The notes: generated from the sequence alone by a model not told the origin. 55,820 nucleotides of DNA from an uncultured Burkholderiales bacterium (GCA_903903975.1 CAIVAS010000202.1:1-55820); one strand, 5' to 3'; positions 1-8,444 are shown, numbered from the stretch's first letter. Translations and numbers: made by a program.

Positions 1-702
1 GCCACCCTCGGTATGCCCTATCTGGTGGCGATTCCAATGGCCATCGTGATCGGCGTGCTGGTCGGTCTGCTGATGCAGCGAATCATGCTGCAGGCCACGA
101 TCGAGCAGAACCTGGTCTCGATCATGATCATGACGCTGGGTTTCGGCTATGTCCTACATGGCGCTGCCGCGCTGTTTTTCGGCTCGACCGGCCAGATCCT
201 CGATACGCCCCTGTCGTCGAAGGAAATCGCCTTCGGCGATCTCTGGCTGACCTGGCAGGATGCCGCGATCATCGTGGTTGCCATCATCGAGTTCATCGTG
301 CTCAAGCTGATCATCGACCGGACCCGGATCGGTCGGCTGGTGCGCATGGTGGCCGAAGATCCGAAGCTGGCCGAACTGGCAGGTGTGAATGTGCGCAACG
401 TCTATCTCGGCGTGTTTGCCTTCGAGGGCGCAGCGGTGGCCTTTGCCGGCGCCATGGTCGGTCCGCGCACGCCGATTCTGACGTCGATGGGGTTTGACGA
501 AGTGATCATGACCTTCGTGGTGGTGGTGCTGGGCGGTATCGGCAGTGTTACCGGCAGTTATCTGGCCGGCATTGCGTTGGGCCTGTTCACCGCATTTTTC
601 GGTGCCATGATCTCGCCGGCCTACACGACGGCAGCGGCCTTCGTGGTGCTGATTGCGGTGCTGGTCCTTCGTCCGGGCGGCCTTGCCGCCGGCGCCCGCT
701 GA
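1..702 (+). CDS. livH: Branched-chain amino acid ABC transporter permease, LivH type (5' end outside window)
   Basis: Inner-membrane permease of a high-affinity branched-chain amino acid (or related substrate) ABC importer; it pairs with the LivM-type permease that follows. The frame is open from base 1, so the true start lies upstream and only about 233 codons are visible. The protein is a series of hydrophobic segments. The LivH-type loop R-I-G-R-L-V-R-M-V-A-E-D and the glycine-rich stretch V-V-V-L-G-G-I-G-S-V-T-G-S near residue 175 are the family's conserved permease signature. livM follows after 17 bases. The ATPases and the binding protein are presumably upstream of the window. The family call is firm; the substrate is not, because this transporter family also moves amides, urea and aromatic acids. 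Confidence 0.9.
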   Translation, partial: ATLGMPYLVAIPMAIVIGVLVGLLMQRIMLQATIEQNLVSIMIMTLGFGYVLHGAAALFFGSTGQILDTPLSSKEIAFGDLWLTWQDAAIIVVAIIEFIVLKLIIDRTRIGRLVRMVAEDPKLAELAGVNVRNVYLGVFAFEGAAVAFAGAMVGPRTPILTSMGFDEVIMTFVVVVLGGIGSVTGSYLAGIALGLFTAFFGAMISPAYTTAAAFVVLIAVLVLRPGGLAAGAR

Positions 703-719
703 CACGTCGCAGAGCGATC

Positions 720-1718
720 ATGATGACTCGATTCAGATATCTGCTTGTGCCGGCTCTGGCGGCGCTGCTGTTTTTTGCACCCGCCATCGCGGGCGGCTCC
801 GGGGCGATCTACAGTGCCTTTGTGCTGATGGCGATCTTCGCGGTGATGGCCTATGGCCTTGACCTGATCGTCTCCGATCTGGGTGAGGTGAGCCTTGCGC
901 ACACGGTGTTCTTTGCGGTGGGCAGTTACACCACGGCGCTGCTCTCGACCCGGCTGGGTGCTGGCGGCTGGACGACGCTGGTGGCTTCGCTGGCTGCCGC
1001 ACTGGTCTTTGCCGCGCTGCTGGGTCTGATTACCCTGCGCTTGCGGGAGTTCGTCTTCTCGCTGGTGACCTATGCGATTGCCGTGGTCGCAGCGACCGTG
1101 GCCCAGAACTGGTCCTTCCTCGGTGGCTCGGATGGGCTCAGGGGCATTCCGCCCCTCGACATGTCGTTTCTCGGCATCACGCTGAAGGCGGCTAATGACC
1201 GCGAGATCTGGCCGTTCGCCTTTGTACTGTTGTGTGTCGTGCTCTACCTGGTCGAGCGCTTTCGCCGTTCACGCTTGGGGTCGGCTGCGATCATGTCCCA
1301 CCTCAATCCACGCCTTGCGATCATGTCGGGCGTCGATCCGCAGGCGGTGCGGCTGAAGGTCTTCCTGTTTTCCGCGCCGCTAACCGCTGCAGCCGGCTGG
1401 CTCTATGCCTATCAGCGGGCGTATGTCAGTGCCGATATTCTCGACTCCTATTTCCTGATCCTGATGCTGACTGCGGTGGTGCTGATCGGTCGACGTGTGC
1501 TGCTGGGGCCATTGCTTGCGACGGTGCTGGTCCTGTCGCAGGAAAAATTTCTTTCTCTCGGTGGCTATGCCGACAAGATCGTGCTGGGCAGCGTTCTGGT
1601 GGCAACCCTTGCATTCTTTCCGGGTGGCCTGATTGGACTTCTTGATCGCCTGCGATCTGGCCTTCGAGCCAGGCCTTCGACAGCGCACGAATCCACCTCA
1701 CTCGACAGGACTGCATGA
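720..1718 (+). CDS. livM: Branched-chain amino acid ABC transporter permease, LivM type
   Basis: Second membrane permease of the same ABC importer, 332 residues, about the usual LivM length. It has multiple transmembrane helices, and the region around G-L-D-L-I-V-S-D-L-G-E-V-S-L-A-H is the standard LivM signature near residue 50. Two adjacent ATG codons (720 and 723) could serve as start. The last bases overlap the next gene by 4 (ATGA), which suggests translational coupling with the downstream hydrolase. Substrate specificity cannot be read from the permease. The coupling to an epoxide-hydrolase-like enzyme hints at a non-amino-acid substrate, but this is inference only. Confidence 0.9.
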   Translation: MMTRFRYLLVPALAALLFFAPAIAGGSGAIYSAFVLMAIFAVMAYGLDLIVSDLGEVSLAHTVFFAVGSYTTALLSTRLGAGGWTTLVASLAAALVFAALLGLITLRLREFVFSLVTYAIAVVAATVAQNWSFLGGSDGLRGIPPLDMSFLGITLKAANDREIWPFAFVLLCVVLYLVERFRRSRLGSAAIMSHLNPRLAIMSGVDPQAVRLKVFLFSAPLTAAAGWLYAYQRAYVSADILDSYFLILMLTAVVLIGRRVLLGPLLATVLVLSQEKFLSLGGYADKIVLGSVLVATLAFFPGGLIGLLDRLRSGLRARPSTAHESTSLDRTA

Positions 1719-2695
1719 TGGTGACTTCTCCGATCGAGGGCATCACCCTCAAGACCGTGACCGCCAACGGCATCACCCAGCGCTATGCCGAGTGCGGCAG
1801 CGGGCCGATGGTGCTCTTCTGTCATGGATGGCCGGAGAGCTGGTACTCGTGGCGCCATCAGATGCTGGCGGTGGCTGCCGCCGGGTATCGGTGCGTGGCT
1901 CCCGATATGCGTGGCTATGGCGGCACCGATGCGCCACAGGAGATCGAGTGCTACACCCTGCTTGATCTGGTCGGCGACATGGTCGCGCTGGTCAAGGAAT
2001 TGGGCGAGACGCAAACCGTGGTGGTCGGGCACGACTGGGGTGCCCCGGTGGCATGGCATTGCGCTTTGTGGCGCCCGGATGTGTTTCGGGCGGTGGTCGG
2101 AATGAGCGTGCCCTGGTCGCCTCGCGGCGGCATCGACATGCTGTCGTCCTTGCAAAAGCTCGGCATCACGCGGTTTTACCTCCTGTATTTCCAGGAGCCG
2201 GGGGTGGCCGAGGCCGAGTTCGAGGCGGATGTGCGCACCTCATTGCGGCGCATCTATTACACCGCCAGTGGTGATGTGACCGAGAAGGGCAAGGGCTTTG
2301 CGATGATCCCGGAGACCGGCGGATTTTTTGCCAACACCATCGATCCGCAGACCTTGCCGGCCTGGTTGTCTCAAGCTGATCTCGACTGGTTCGCCGGTGA
2401 ATTCGGGCGCACCGGGTTTCGCGGTGGTCTGAACTGGTACCGCAATCTCACCCGCAACTGGCGGCTGTCTTCGGCCTGGCAAGGCCAGCCGATCAGACAG
2501 CCCTCGTTGTTCATCGCCGGCAGCCGTGATGGTGTGCTCAAGTTCCCGGCCTCGATGCAGCAGATCGAGGCCTTCGCTCGCACGCTGCCCGGCATCCGTG
2601 GCAGTCACATCATCGACGGCCCGGGCCACTGGGTGCAGCAGGAGCGGCCCACCGAAGTGAACCGGCTGCTCCTGGATTTTCTGCGCGGTCTCTAG
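1715..2695 (+). CDS. Alpha/beta hydrolase, epoxide hydrolase-like
   Basis: Predicted cytoplasmic alpha/beta-fold hydrolase of 326 residues, similar to soluble epoxide hydrolases, which open epoxides to diols through an aspartyl-ester intermediate. Visible landmarks are the oxyanion motif H-G-W-P-E-S (residues 37-42), the nucleophile elbow G-H-D-W-G-A with Asp107, and the late catalytic His in G-P-G-H-W-V-Q-Q-E-R-P. Asp as nucleophile and the HGWP motif separate it from serine esterases; haloalkane dehalogenase is the main alternative. It overlaps livM by 4 bases, so it is the third gene of the transporter operon and may process the imported compound. It ends convergently with the gene at 2767. 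Confidence 0.85.
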   Translation: MMVTSPIEGITLKTVTANGITQRYAECGSGPMVLFCHGWPESWYSWRHQMLAVAAAGYRCVAPDMRGYGGTDAPQEIECYTLLDLVGDMVALVKELGETQTVVVGHDWGAPVAWHCALWRPDVFRAVVGMSVPWSPRGGIDMLSSLQKLGITRFYLLYFQEPGVAEAEFEADVRTSLRRIYYTASGDVTEKGKGFAMIPETGGFFANTIDPQTLPAWLSQADLDWFAGEFGRTGFRGGLNWYRNLTRNWRLSSAWQGQPIRQPSLFIAGSRDGVLKFPASMQQIEAFARTLPGIRGSHIIDGPGHWVQQERPTEVNRLLLDFLRGL

Positions 2696-2733
2696 TCATT
2701 CAGCGGGGCTTGGCCGTACCGGCCTGTGCCCGA

Positions 2734-2757
2734 CGCTCGGGCCCGCAGACCCGAGCG
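2734..2757. terminator. Hairpin between convergent genes (possible transcription end)
   Basis: A perfect 8-bp stem (CGCTCGGG / CCCGAGCG) with an 8-base loop lies in the 71-base gap between the convergent hydrolase and redoxin genes. Neither strand has a T-tract after the stem, so it is not a canonical intrinsic terminator. Its position makes a role in transcription end or RNA stability plausible. Confidence 0.35.
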
Positions 2758-2766
2758 CGGTCACCC

Positions 2767-3873
2767 TCAGCCGGGAGGCTGCACACCGTTCATGTTGATC
2801 GGCGCGTAGTAGGCCTTGTCGCCAAGCGCATCGACCCGTGCCCAGAACTCGGGTCCGGCGGCGAGCCCTCGCGAATCCTTCTCAGCGGCCTGTCGCCAGA
2901 TATTCCAGGAGTCGGGATGCAGCCGGATGGCCTCATCGAACTGGGCTCTGGCCTGTTCGGCCTGGCCGCTTCTGAGCAGGTGCTGACCGAGCCGAAAGTG
3001 GGCGTGGGCCTGCGCAATCGCCGGATCGGGCGCCACCAGCCGTTTGCTGGCTTCGCCCGCCGAAAGCACATGCTCGCTGGCAGCACCTTTTTGCGCCCAG
3101 TCGCGCACCGCATCGAGATAGAGCGCCTTGATGCGCTTGCGCTCGGCCATGATCGGCTCGGGCAGTGAGCCATTGCTGCGGTCCATCATGCGCAGCACGT
3201 CGGTCGAGCCGGCGGTTTCCGGCGGTCGGACGATGCGCCCGTTTTCGTCGATCCAGATCGCCTGCGGCACGTTCACCAGGTTGAAGAGGTCGGCGACATG
3301 ATGATCACGGTCGATCAGACAGGGATAGGACGGTTTGGCCGCCTCGATCCAGGGCCGAGCGCCTTGCGCGTTGTCCATGGCAATGGCCAGGACCACGATG
3401 CCTTGCCCCTGAAGGGATTCGAACAGTGCCTGCCACACGGACAGGTCGGCTCGACACCCTCACCAGGACGCCCAGGTCGCCAGAAAAACTTTTTTTCCGC
3501 GATAGTCGGACAGCCGGTGCAGAGTGCCATCGAGGTCGGGCAATTCGAAGTCGGGTGCCTCGAGGCTGGTGAGCGCCAAAGCGCGCTGCGTGGGGCCTGT
3601 GCCCAGCACCCAGGTGCTGGCGGTCGCATCGCGTGCGACCGGTTGACCCATATGACGCCACATCGCGGCGAGGTCGAGTTTGTCCTGATCGACGATAGGG
3701 CGCGCGGTATCGCGAGGCAGCGGGATGCAGATCTCATCGCGGCACAGGCCTTCGGGCTTCCAGGCCCAGCCGGTGGCGGCTTCGATGTCCTGGCGATCGA
3801 GCCACAGCGAGTCGTCGCTGGCACGGGCCTTGGGCAGCGTTGTTGCTTGCTGTTCGTGTAACAGGGTCAGCAT
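2767..3873 (-). CDS. Thioredoxin-fold (TlpA/ResA-like) selenoprotein, in-frame UGA = Sec138
   Basis: Predicted cytoplasmic thiol-redox protein of 368 residues counting the UGA at 3460-3462 as selenocysteine. The N-terminal ~115 residues form a family-specific lead region; residues about 108-260 are a redoxin/TlpA-like thioredoxin domain (A-P-D-F-E-L-P-D-L-D-G, then T-W-A-S-W-U-G-C-R, then V-N-V-P-Q-A-I-W-I-D); residues about 285-345 form a TPR-like helical repeat. The UGA occupies exactly the redox cysteine of the W-A-x-x-C-G-C motif known in cysteine homologues. No other stop occurs in the frame, and conserved sequence continues on both sides. A SECIS-like hairpin follows the UGA. A conventional gene call would split it into 3460-3873 and a GTG-started 2767-3438. 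It lies 78 bases behind the Bug receptor gene and may belong to that operon. Substrate unknown. Confidence 0.8.
3429..3445 (-). promoter_or_regulatory. Candidate bacterial SECIS element
   Basis: On the coding strand, beginning 15 bases after the UGA, the RNA can fold as CCUG - bulged U - CC - GUGU loop - GG - CAGG. This has the layout of the E. coli fdhF SECIS upper stem: a short lower stem, a single bulged U on the 5' side, a short upper stem and a tetraloop beginning with G. The loop starts 22 bases after the UGA, within the spacing known for bacterial SECIS elements. The stem is short (4+2 bp). The fold was found by eye and no energy was calculated. Confidence 0.6.
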
Positions 3874-3932
3874 GGTGTTCGGGCCTTTCAGGTCGAGGGT
3901 GGCGGGGCAAAGGGTTCGGGTGCTCAGTTGAG

Positions 3933-3960
3933 TCGGCTCAGTCGGGTCGGCTCAGTCGGG
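3933..3960. repeat. 14-bp exact tandem duplication across the Bug-receptor stop codon
   Basis: TCGGCTCAGTCGGG occurs twice head to tail (3933-3946 and 3947-3960). The stop codon of the receptor gene (3952-3954) lies in the second copy. Because 14 is not a multiple of three, the duplication may have altered the C-terminus or only lengthened the spacer to the selenoprotein gene. Small replication slippage is the likely cause. Confidence 0.75.
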
Positions 3961-5040
3961 TCGAATATGCGCTTCTTTCACAATGCGGCTCCAGATCTTC
4001 TGCTCCTTGGCGATGTAAGCGGCAAAGTCGGCGGGTGACCCGCCGCCGCCGACGGCATTGTCCGTGGCAAAGCGCTCGGTCACGCTGCTCGATTTGAGCG
4101 CGCGCAGGCATTCCTCCTGAATCTGCAGGACCAGTTCGGGCGGTGTGCCGGCAGGCACCAGAACGCCATACCACTGGGAGGTCTCGAAGTCCTTGTAGCC
4201 CATCTCGGCGACGGTCGGGACATCAGGCAGACCGGAGATTCGCTGCTGGGTGCCAACCGCGATGGCCCGGAGCTTTCCGGCTCGGATGTACTGACCCAGT
4301 GCAGGCAATCCGGCCGATGAGGCCTGGGTGCGACCGGCGAGCAGATCGGTGAGTTGCGGGCCGGTGCCGCGATAGGGAATATGGACCAGCGAGATGCCGG
4401 TGACGAGTTTGAGGTATTCCATCGCGAGATGCCCGGCGCTGGCATTGCCTGCGGAGCCGTAGTCGAGCTTGCCGGGATTTTTTTTGGCGTAAGCCACGAA
4501 CTCCTGGAAATTTCTTGCTGGCACATCCGGATGGATCACGAAGACATTCGGCACCTTGGCCAGCATGGTGACCGGCAGGAAGTCGCGGTTAACGTCATAA
4601 GGCGGATTGCTCATCATGTAGGGATTGACCGCCAGCGTCCCGACATGGCCAAGGACCAGCGTGCTGCCGTCGGGCGCCGATCGGGCCGCCTCGACCATGG
4701 CTACCGTCCCTGCGCCGCCGGGCTTGTTTTCGACGAAGACCGATTGACCCGACTGTCGGGTGATCTCGGCCGCAACCGAGCGGGCCACGATTTCGGAGGT
4801 GCCGCCCGGGGCGAATGGCACCAGAAATCGCACGGATTTCGTGGGCCATGCGGCAGCGCGTGCTGCGCGAGTCGGAATCAGGAGTCCTGCAGCCAGCGAA
4901 CCGGCAAGCTGAACGAAATCGCGGCGGCTGTTGAGGACTGTTGGGGTGAGCGTGCTGGCTTGCATGTCGGCATCCACCGGGGCAGTCCTTGAGTATCGGT
5001 CAGGGGTCATGGCGTGTCTCGAAAATCGGTCCAGGGTCAT
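3952..5040 (-). CDS. Bug-family (TctC-like) periplasmic solute receptor
   Basis: Extracytoplasmic binding protein of the Bug/TctC family, which in Betaproteobacteria is greatly expanded and usually binds carboxylated compounds. The family signature V-R-F-L-V-P-F-A-P-G-G-T-S-E-I-V-A-R follows the signal region, and Y-G-S-A-G-N-A-S-A-G-H appears in the middle, both typical. A twin-arginine-type signal (S-R-R-D-F-V-Q-L-A-G, then a hydrophobic stretch and A-R-A-A-A) is visible at about residues 38-65. The ATG at 5040 overlaps the stop of the preceding dehydrogenase by one base; internal ATGs at 5010 and 4965 are alternatives that give a more normal signal length. The co-encoded tcuA/B genes suggest a tricarboxylate-like ligand. 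No TctA/TctB membrane genes accompany it. Confidence 0.88.
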   Translation of the reverse strand: MTLDRFSRHAMTPDRYSRTAPVDADMQASTLTPTVLNSRRDFVQLAGSLAAGLLIPTRAARAAAWPTKSVRFLVPFAPGGTSEIVARSVAAEITRQSGQSVFVENKPGGAGTVAMVEAARSAPDGSTLVLGHVGTLAVNPYMMSNPPYDVNRDFLPVTMLAKVPNVFVIHPDVPARNFQEFVAYAKKNPGKLDYGSAGNASAGHLAMEYLKLVTGISLVHIPYRGTGPQLTDLLAGRTQASSAGLPALGQYIRAGKLRAIAVGTQQRISGLPDVPTVAEMGYKDFETSQWYGVLVPAGTPPELVLQIQEECLRALKSSSVTERFATDNAVGGGGSPADFAAYIAKEQKIWSRIVKEAHIRPD

Positions 5041-5795
5041 CAGAACTGATAGCGTCTCAGGCCACCGTCGACCGGGATGACCGCGCCGGTGATGTAGCTG
5101 GCTCGCGGTGAGGCGAGAAAGGTCACCAGATCAGCCATGTCCTGAGGCTCGCCATAGCGGCCCATCGGGATTTCGTTGTCGCACTGCCACTGCCGATATT
5201 CGGGCGTGTAGTTGCGCATGATCTGCTCGGAGTGGATGCGCCCCGGCGGAATGCAATTGACCGTGATGCCATGCTTGCCGACCATGCGCGAGAGTCCTTT
5301 GGCCCAGGAATGCATGCCGGCCTTGGCGCAAAAAGCACCATTGACATGATCGGGTTCGCTCTTGCCGGTGATATTGATGATGCGGCCCCAGCGATTGGCG
5401 ATCATGGCATCGATCAGAGCATCGGCAATCTGGCGCGGACGATGGAAATTCAGCGTCAGCGCCTCATTCCATTGGGCTTCGCTGACATGAAGATCTGCAA
5501 AACTGCGCGAGCCGCCGGCATTGTTGACCAGGATGTCGACTCGTCCCAGGGCCTGGGTGGCGCGCGAGCTGATTGACGCTGCAGCATCGTCGGCATACAT
5601 ATCCTGCACGATGATCACAGGCGGCTTGCCGCCGGCCGCGACAATGTCCTTCGACAACTGGGTGAGCTTGTCGTCGCGCCTGGCGGTGATTGCCAGTTGC
5701 ACCCCTTCTGCGGCCAGGGCCAGCGCGATGCCGTGACCGATACCGGCGGATGCGCCGGTCACCAGTGCGGTCTTGTCAGACAGGTGCATGTCCAT
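5040..5795 (-). CDS. Short-chain dehydrogenase/reductase (SDR)
   Basis: Cytoplasmic NAD(P)-dependent oxidoreductase of 251 residues, the classical SDR length. The cofactor motif T-G-A-S-A-G-I-G-H-G is at residues 12-21, N-N-A-G-G follows near residue 90, and the C-terminal G-G-L-R-R closes the fold. The usual catalytic Y-x-x-x-K is not present: the matching region reads F-C-A-K-A-G-M-H-S-W-A-K, so Phe or another residue replaces the tyrosine and activity may be altered. The start at 5795 was chosen because AAGGA lies about 10 bases upstream; the longer open frame beyond it is antisense to tcuB. It is third in the tcuA-tcuB-SDR-Bug operon and its stop overlaps the Bug start. Substrate unknown. 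Confidence 0.85.
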   Translation of the reverse strand: MDMHLSDKTALVTGASAGIGHGIALALAAEGVQLAITARRDDKLTQLSKDIVAAGGKPPVIIVQDMYADDAAASISSRATQALGRVDILVNNAGGSRSFADLHVSEAQWNEALTLNFHRPRQIADALIDAMIANRWGRIINITGKSEPDHVNGAFCAKAGMHSWAKGLSRMVGKHGITVNCIPPGRIHSEQIMRNYTPEYRQWQCDNEIPMGRYGEPQDMADLVTFLASPRASYITGAVIPVDGGLRRYQF

Positions 5796-5824
5796 GGTCG
5801 TGTCCTTGATGTGCGTGTCGGTAA

Positions 5825-7021
5825 TCAGTCGCCGCCCAGGCGAAGGCGACTCGGCATGCGCTTTTCGACGGCGAATTTGAGCAGTGCGGCGACGCGGTAA
5901 GGGCCGTGCGCGAATTTGCCGTAGGGCAGGGTGAGAAAGAGCGCCATCACCGCGCCGAGATGAATTGCCAGCGTGAGGGGCAGCGCCGGGCCGCTGCGGG
6001 CGGCCAGCAAGGCCAGACCGCTCACACCGCACAAGCCGAGCAGCGCGATGAAGGCACGGTCCATTGGTCGGGTCGACGCATCGCCATGGTCGGGATGGCG
6101 TTTGAGGTTGAGCCAGAACAGGCCGGCCGGCCCGACCAGCAGGCCGATTCCGCCGAGCGTGCCCAGCAGCACCGGCAGGCTGAAGAACGCATAGGGCGCG
6201 AGAAGGCCAAGGCCGTAGTGATAAACGGTGGCTACGCAGGTGGCGGCAAAGCACAGTCCGAAACCATAGGCGGTCAGATGATGAAACCGGCGGCGCCACA
6301 GGGTCGTGCCGTCGTCGGACTCATGGCAGCCCTCGCCGTGTCCGCCACCGAGATAGGTCAGGCGCATTGCGTCATGGGCGGCTTGTGCGCTCGCTGCCGC
6401 ACTGATCGGCGCTGCATTACCCGAAGCCGACACCGGGCGCACGTCGCGCCAGAAGTTGCGCAACCCCAGCGTCAGGGCCAGACAGGCAAATCCGAAGACC
6501 GGCGCAAAGAGCCCGACCAGCACGCCATGCGGAAAGATCGCATAGAAATTGCCGCCCTCGACCGTTTTCCAGAGCGTGCCGCGACCCGCCAGCGTCGCGG
6601 CGAGAAAGGCGGCAAGCGCCAGCGTGAGAGCCATCGCGACCACGACCCCGTTGCGCTGGTAGAGGGCACCGAATGCACGCGGCCAGGCATAGGTCTGATA
6701 GGTCTGGTGACGCACCCGAGCCATCGCCTGCGGCACATTGACCGCGAAGGCGTTGGGCGGCGCGTATTGGCAGGCATGCAGGCAGGCGCCGCAGTTGTGG
6801 CACAGATTGGCCAGATAGTGCACATCGGGCGCATCGAACTCGAGTCGGCGGGTCATGGCCGGGAAGACCGCGCAGAACCCCTCGCAATAGCGACAGGCAT
6901 TGCAGATCTGCATCTGGCGAGCGACTTCGCTTTCGGCAGCGCCAAGACGCACCATCGGCGAGCCCCCGGCCAGAGCATTGGCTTCGCGAGTCAGTGCAGT
7001 GAGTGAATCAAGCGATGACAT
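5825..7021 (-). CDS. tcuB: TcuB/CitB-like membrane iron-sulfur protein
   Basis: Membrane-bound 4Fe-4S protein of 398 residues that in Salmonella reoxidises the flavin of TcuA and passes electrons to the quinone pool. The N-terminal part carries two cysteine clusters, [11 protein letters not shown] near residue 40 and [11 protein letters not shown] near residue 75, as expected for two 4Fe-4S centres. The rest has several hydrophobic helices with histidines that could bind haem or quinone. The start at 7021 (M-S-S-L-D-S) overlaps the end of tcuA by 14 bases, showing tight coupling. Length and motif order match the TcuB/CitB family; whether tricarballylate itself is the substrate of the pair is not shown. 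Confidence 0.88.
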   Translation of the reverse strand: MSSLDSLTALTREANALAGGSPMVRLGAAESEVARQMQICNACRYCEGFCAVFPAMTRRLEFDAPDVHYLANLCHNCGACLHACQYAPPNAFAVNVPQAMARVRHQTYQTYAWPRAFGALYQRNGVVVAMALTLALAAFLAATLAGRGTLWKTVEGGNFYAIFPHGVLVGLFAPVFGFACLALTLGLRNFWRDVRPVSASGNAAPISAAASAQAAHDAMRLTYLGGGHGEGCHESDDGTTLWRRRFHHLTAYGFGLCFAATCVATVYHYGLGLLAPYAFFSLPVLLGTLGGIGLLVGPAGLFWLNLKRHPDHGDASTRPMDRAFIALLGLCGVSGLALLAARSGPALPLTLAIHLGAVMALFLTLPYGKFAHGPYRVAALLKFAVEKRMPSRLRLGGD

Positions 7022-8444
7022 CGGTGGCGCGCTCGAATTGTTGAGAGGCCAGCAAGGCCTGGGCGCCGGCAATGCGGCCGAAAATGGTGCCGATCGTCAT
7101 ACCGACGCCGGCGGTATAGCCCTGCCCGAGCACATTGCCGGCCATGATTTCGCCGGCGGCAAAAAGGTTGGGGCTGGGCTCGCCGGCAAAGTGCACGGCG
7201 GCCTCGGCGTCGACCTTCACGCCGAGATAGGTGAAGGTAATTCCGGGGCGCAGGGCATAGCCAAAAAAGGGCGGCGTGTCGATCGGTCGGGCCCAATGCG
7301 TCTTGGGCGGCTCGAGACCCTCGGTGTGGCAATCATCGAGGACTGCATGGTCGAAGCGCCCTTCGCGACAGCTCGCGTTGAAGGCATCGACGGTGCTGAC
7401 CAGCGTCTCCGGGTCGAGCGAAAGCTGCGAGGCCAGCTCGGCCAGGGTATCGGCCTTTTCGGGCGTGAACACCGCTGGCATGAATCGGCCGATCGCCTTG
7501 GCATCGATGATGGCGTAGCCGATCTGACCGCGCTGCGCGGCCACCAGTCGTCCCCAGATCGCATAGCGCTTGGGCCAGAAGTCTTCGCCTTCATCGTAAA
7601 AGCGCTTGGCGTCGCTGTTGACCATGATGCCCAGCGACACGCAGTCGACGCGGGTGGAAATGCCACCGTCAAAGAGCGGTGCCCGCGCATCGATCGCCAC
7701 GCAATGTGCCTGGGTGGGGTCACCGATGGCATCAGCCCCCTGGTCGATCAGATGGCGCAGCATCACGCCCATGTTGAAGCGAGTGCCACGGATCCGGAAA
7801 TTATCGGCCGTCCATTCGCCCCATTGATTTTGCCCCCAGGCCTCGCGCTGCCAGGCAAGGGTCGACTCGAAGCCGCCGCAGGCCAGCACGCAGGTTCGGC
7901 CTTCAAATCGCTCGCTGCCCGAGCAGGCTGCGAGGAATCGGGCGCCGTCGAATTCGAGCCGGTCGATGGCGGTGTCGTAGCGGACCGTGACACCGAGTCG
8001 CTCGGCACTCCGGTAATAGGCATTCATGAGTGCTTTGCCGCCGCCCATGAAAAACGCGTTGGTTCGCGACAAGTGCAAGGTGCCTGAGAGCGAGGGCTGA
8101 AAGTGCACGCCGTGCTGACGCATCCATTGACGACACGTGGCTGACTCGCGAATCACCAGACGGGCCAATGATTCGGTGGTCTTGCCAGCCGTGACCTTGA
8201 GCAGGTCCTGCCAGAACTCTTCTTCCGGGTAGGCCTCGGTCAGTACGTCCTGCGGTGCATCGTGCATGCAGCGGATATTGCGGGTGTGGACCGAATTGCC
8301 GCCGCGCCATGTCTGCGGCGCCGACTCGAGAACGATCACGCGCGCGCCGCCTTCTGCGGCAGTGAGTGCGGCGCACAAGGCGGCGTTGCCGCCGCCGATG
8401 ACCACGACATCCCAGTGCGGGGCAGATTTGTTCGATGGGCTCAT
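7008..8444 (-). CDS. tcuA: TcuA-like FAD-dependent dehydrogenase
   Basis: Flavoprotein of 478 residues resembling FAD-dependent tricarballylate dehydrogenase, which oxidises tricarballylate to cis-aconitate. The FAD-binding motif [10 protein letters not shown] is near residue 13, [12 protein letters not shown] near residue 50, and the C-terminal [18 protein letters not shown] motif is typical of fumarate-reductase/succinate-dehydrogenase-like flavoproteins. The start at 8444 (M-S-P-S-N-K) was chosen because homology begins there; the upstream extension is antisense to the next gene. It is first in the minus-strand operon. Related enzymes act on other steroid or keto acids, so the substrate is inferred from the TcuB partner. 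Confidence 0.87.
   Translation of the reverse strand: MSPSNKSAPHWDVVVIGGGNAALCAALTAAEGGARVIVLESAPQTWRGGNSVHTRNIRCMHDAPQDVLTEAYPEEEFWQDLLKVTAGKTTESLARLVIRESATCRQWMRQHGVHFQPSLSGTLHLSRTNAFFMGGGKALMNAYYRSAERLGVTVRYDTAIDRLEFDGARFLAACSGSERFEGRTCVLACGGFESTLAWQREAWGQNQWGEWTADNFRIRGTRFNMGVMLRHLIDQGADAIGDPTQAHCVAIDARAPLFDGGISTRVDCVSLGIMVNSDAKRFYDEGEDFWPKRYAIWGRLVAAQRGQIGYAIIDAKAIGRFMPAVFTPEKADTLAELASQLSLDPETLVSTVDAFNASCREGRFDHAVLDDCHTEGLEPPKTHWARPIDTPPFFGYALRPGITFTYLGVKVDAEAAVHFAGEPSPNLFAAGEIMAGNVLGQGYTAGVGMTIGTIFGRIAGAQALLASQQFERATDVIA

Noticed and set aside
3460-3462. In-frame UGA read as a nonsense mutation that makes a pseudogene
   Set aside because: The stop lies exactly at the redox-cysteine position, the frame is otherwise intact, and a SECIS-like hairpin follows. 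A random nonsense mutation would hit this codon only by chance.
5906-7006. Long plus-strand open frame (366 codons) opposite tcuB
   Set aside because: Antisense to a gene with clear cysteine motifs; low-complexity, Arg/Gln-rich translation typical of high-GC shadow frames.
6900-8087. Long plus-strand open frame (395 codons) opposite tcuA
   Set aside because: Antisense to a well-supported flavoprotein, no recognisable family, no ribosome site.
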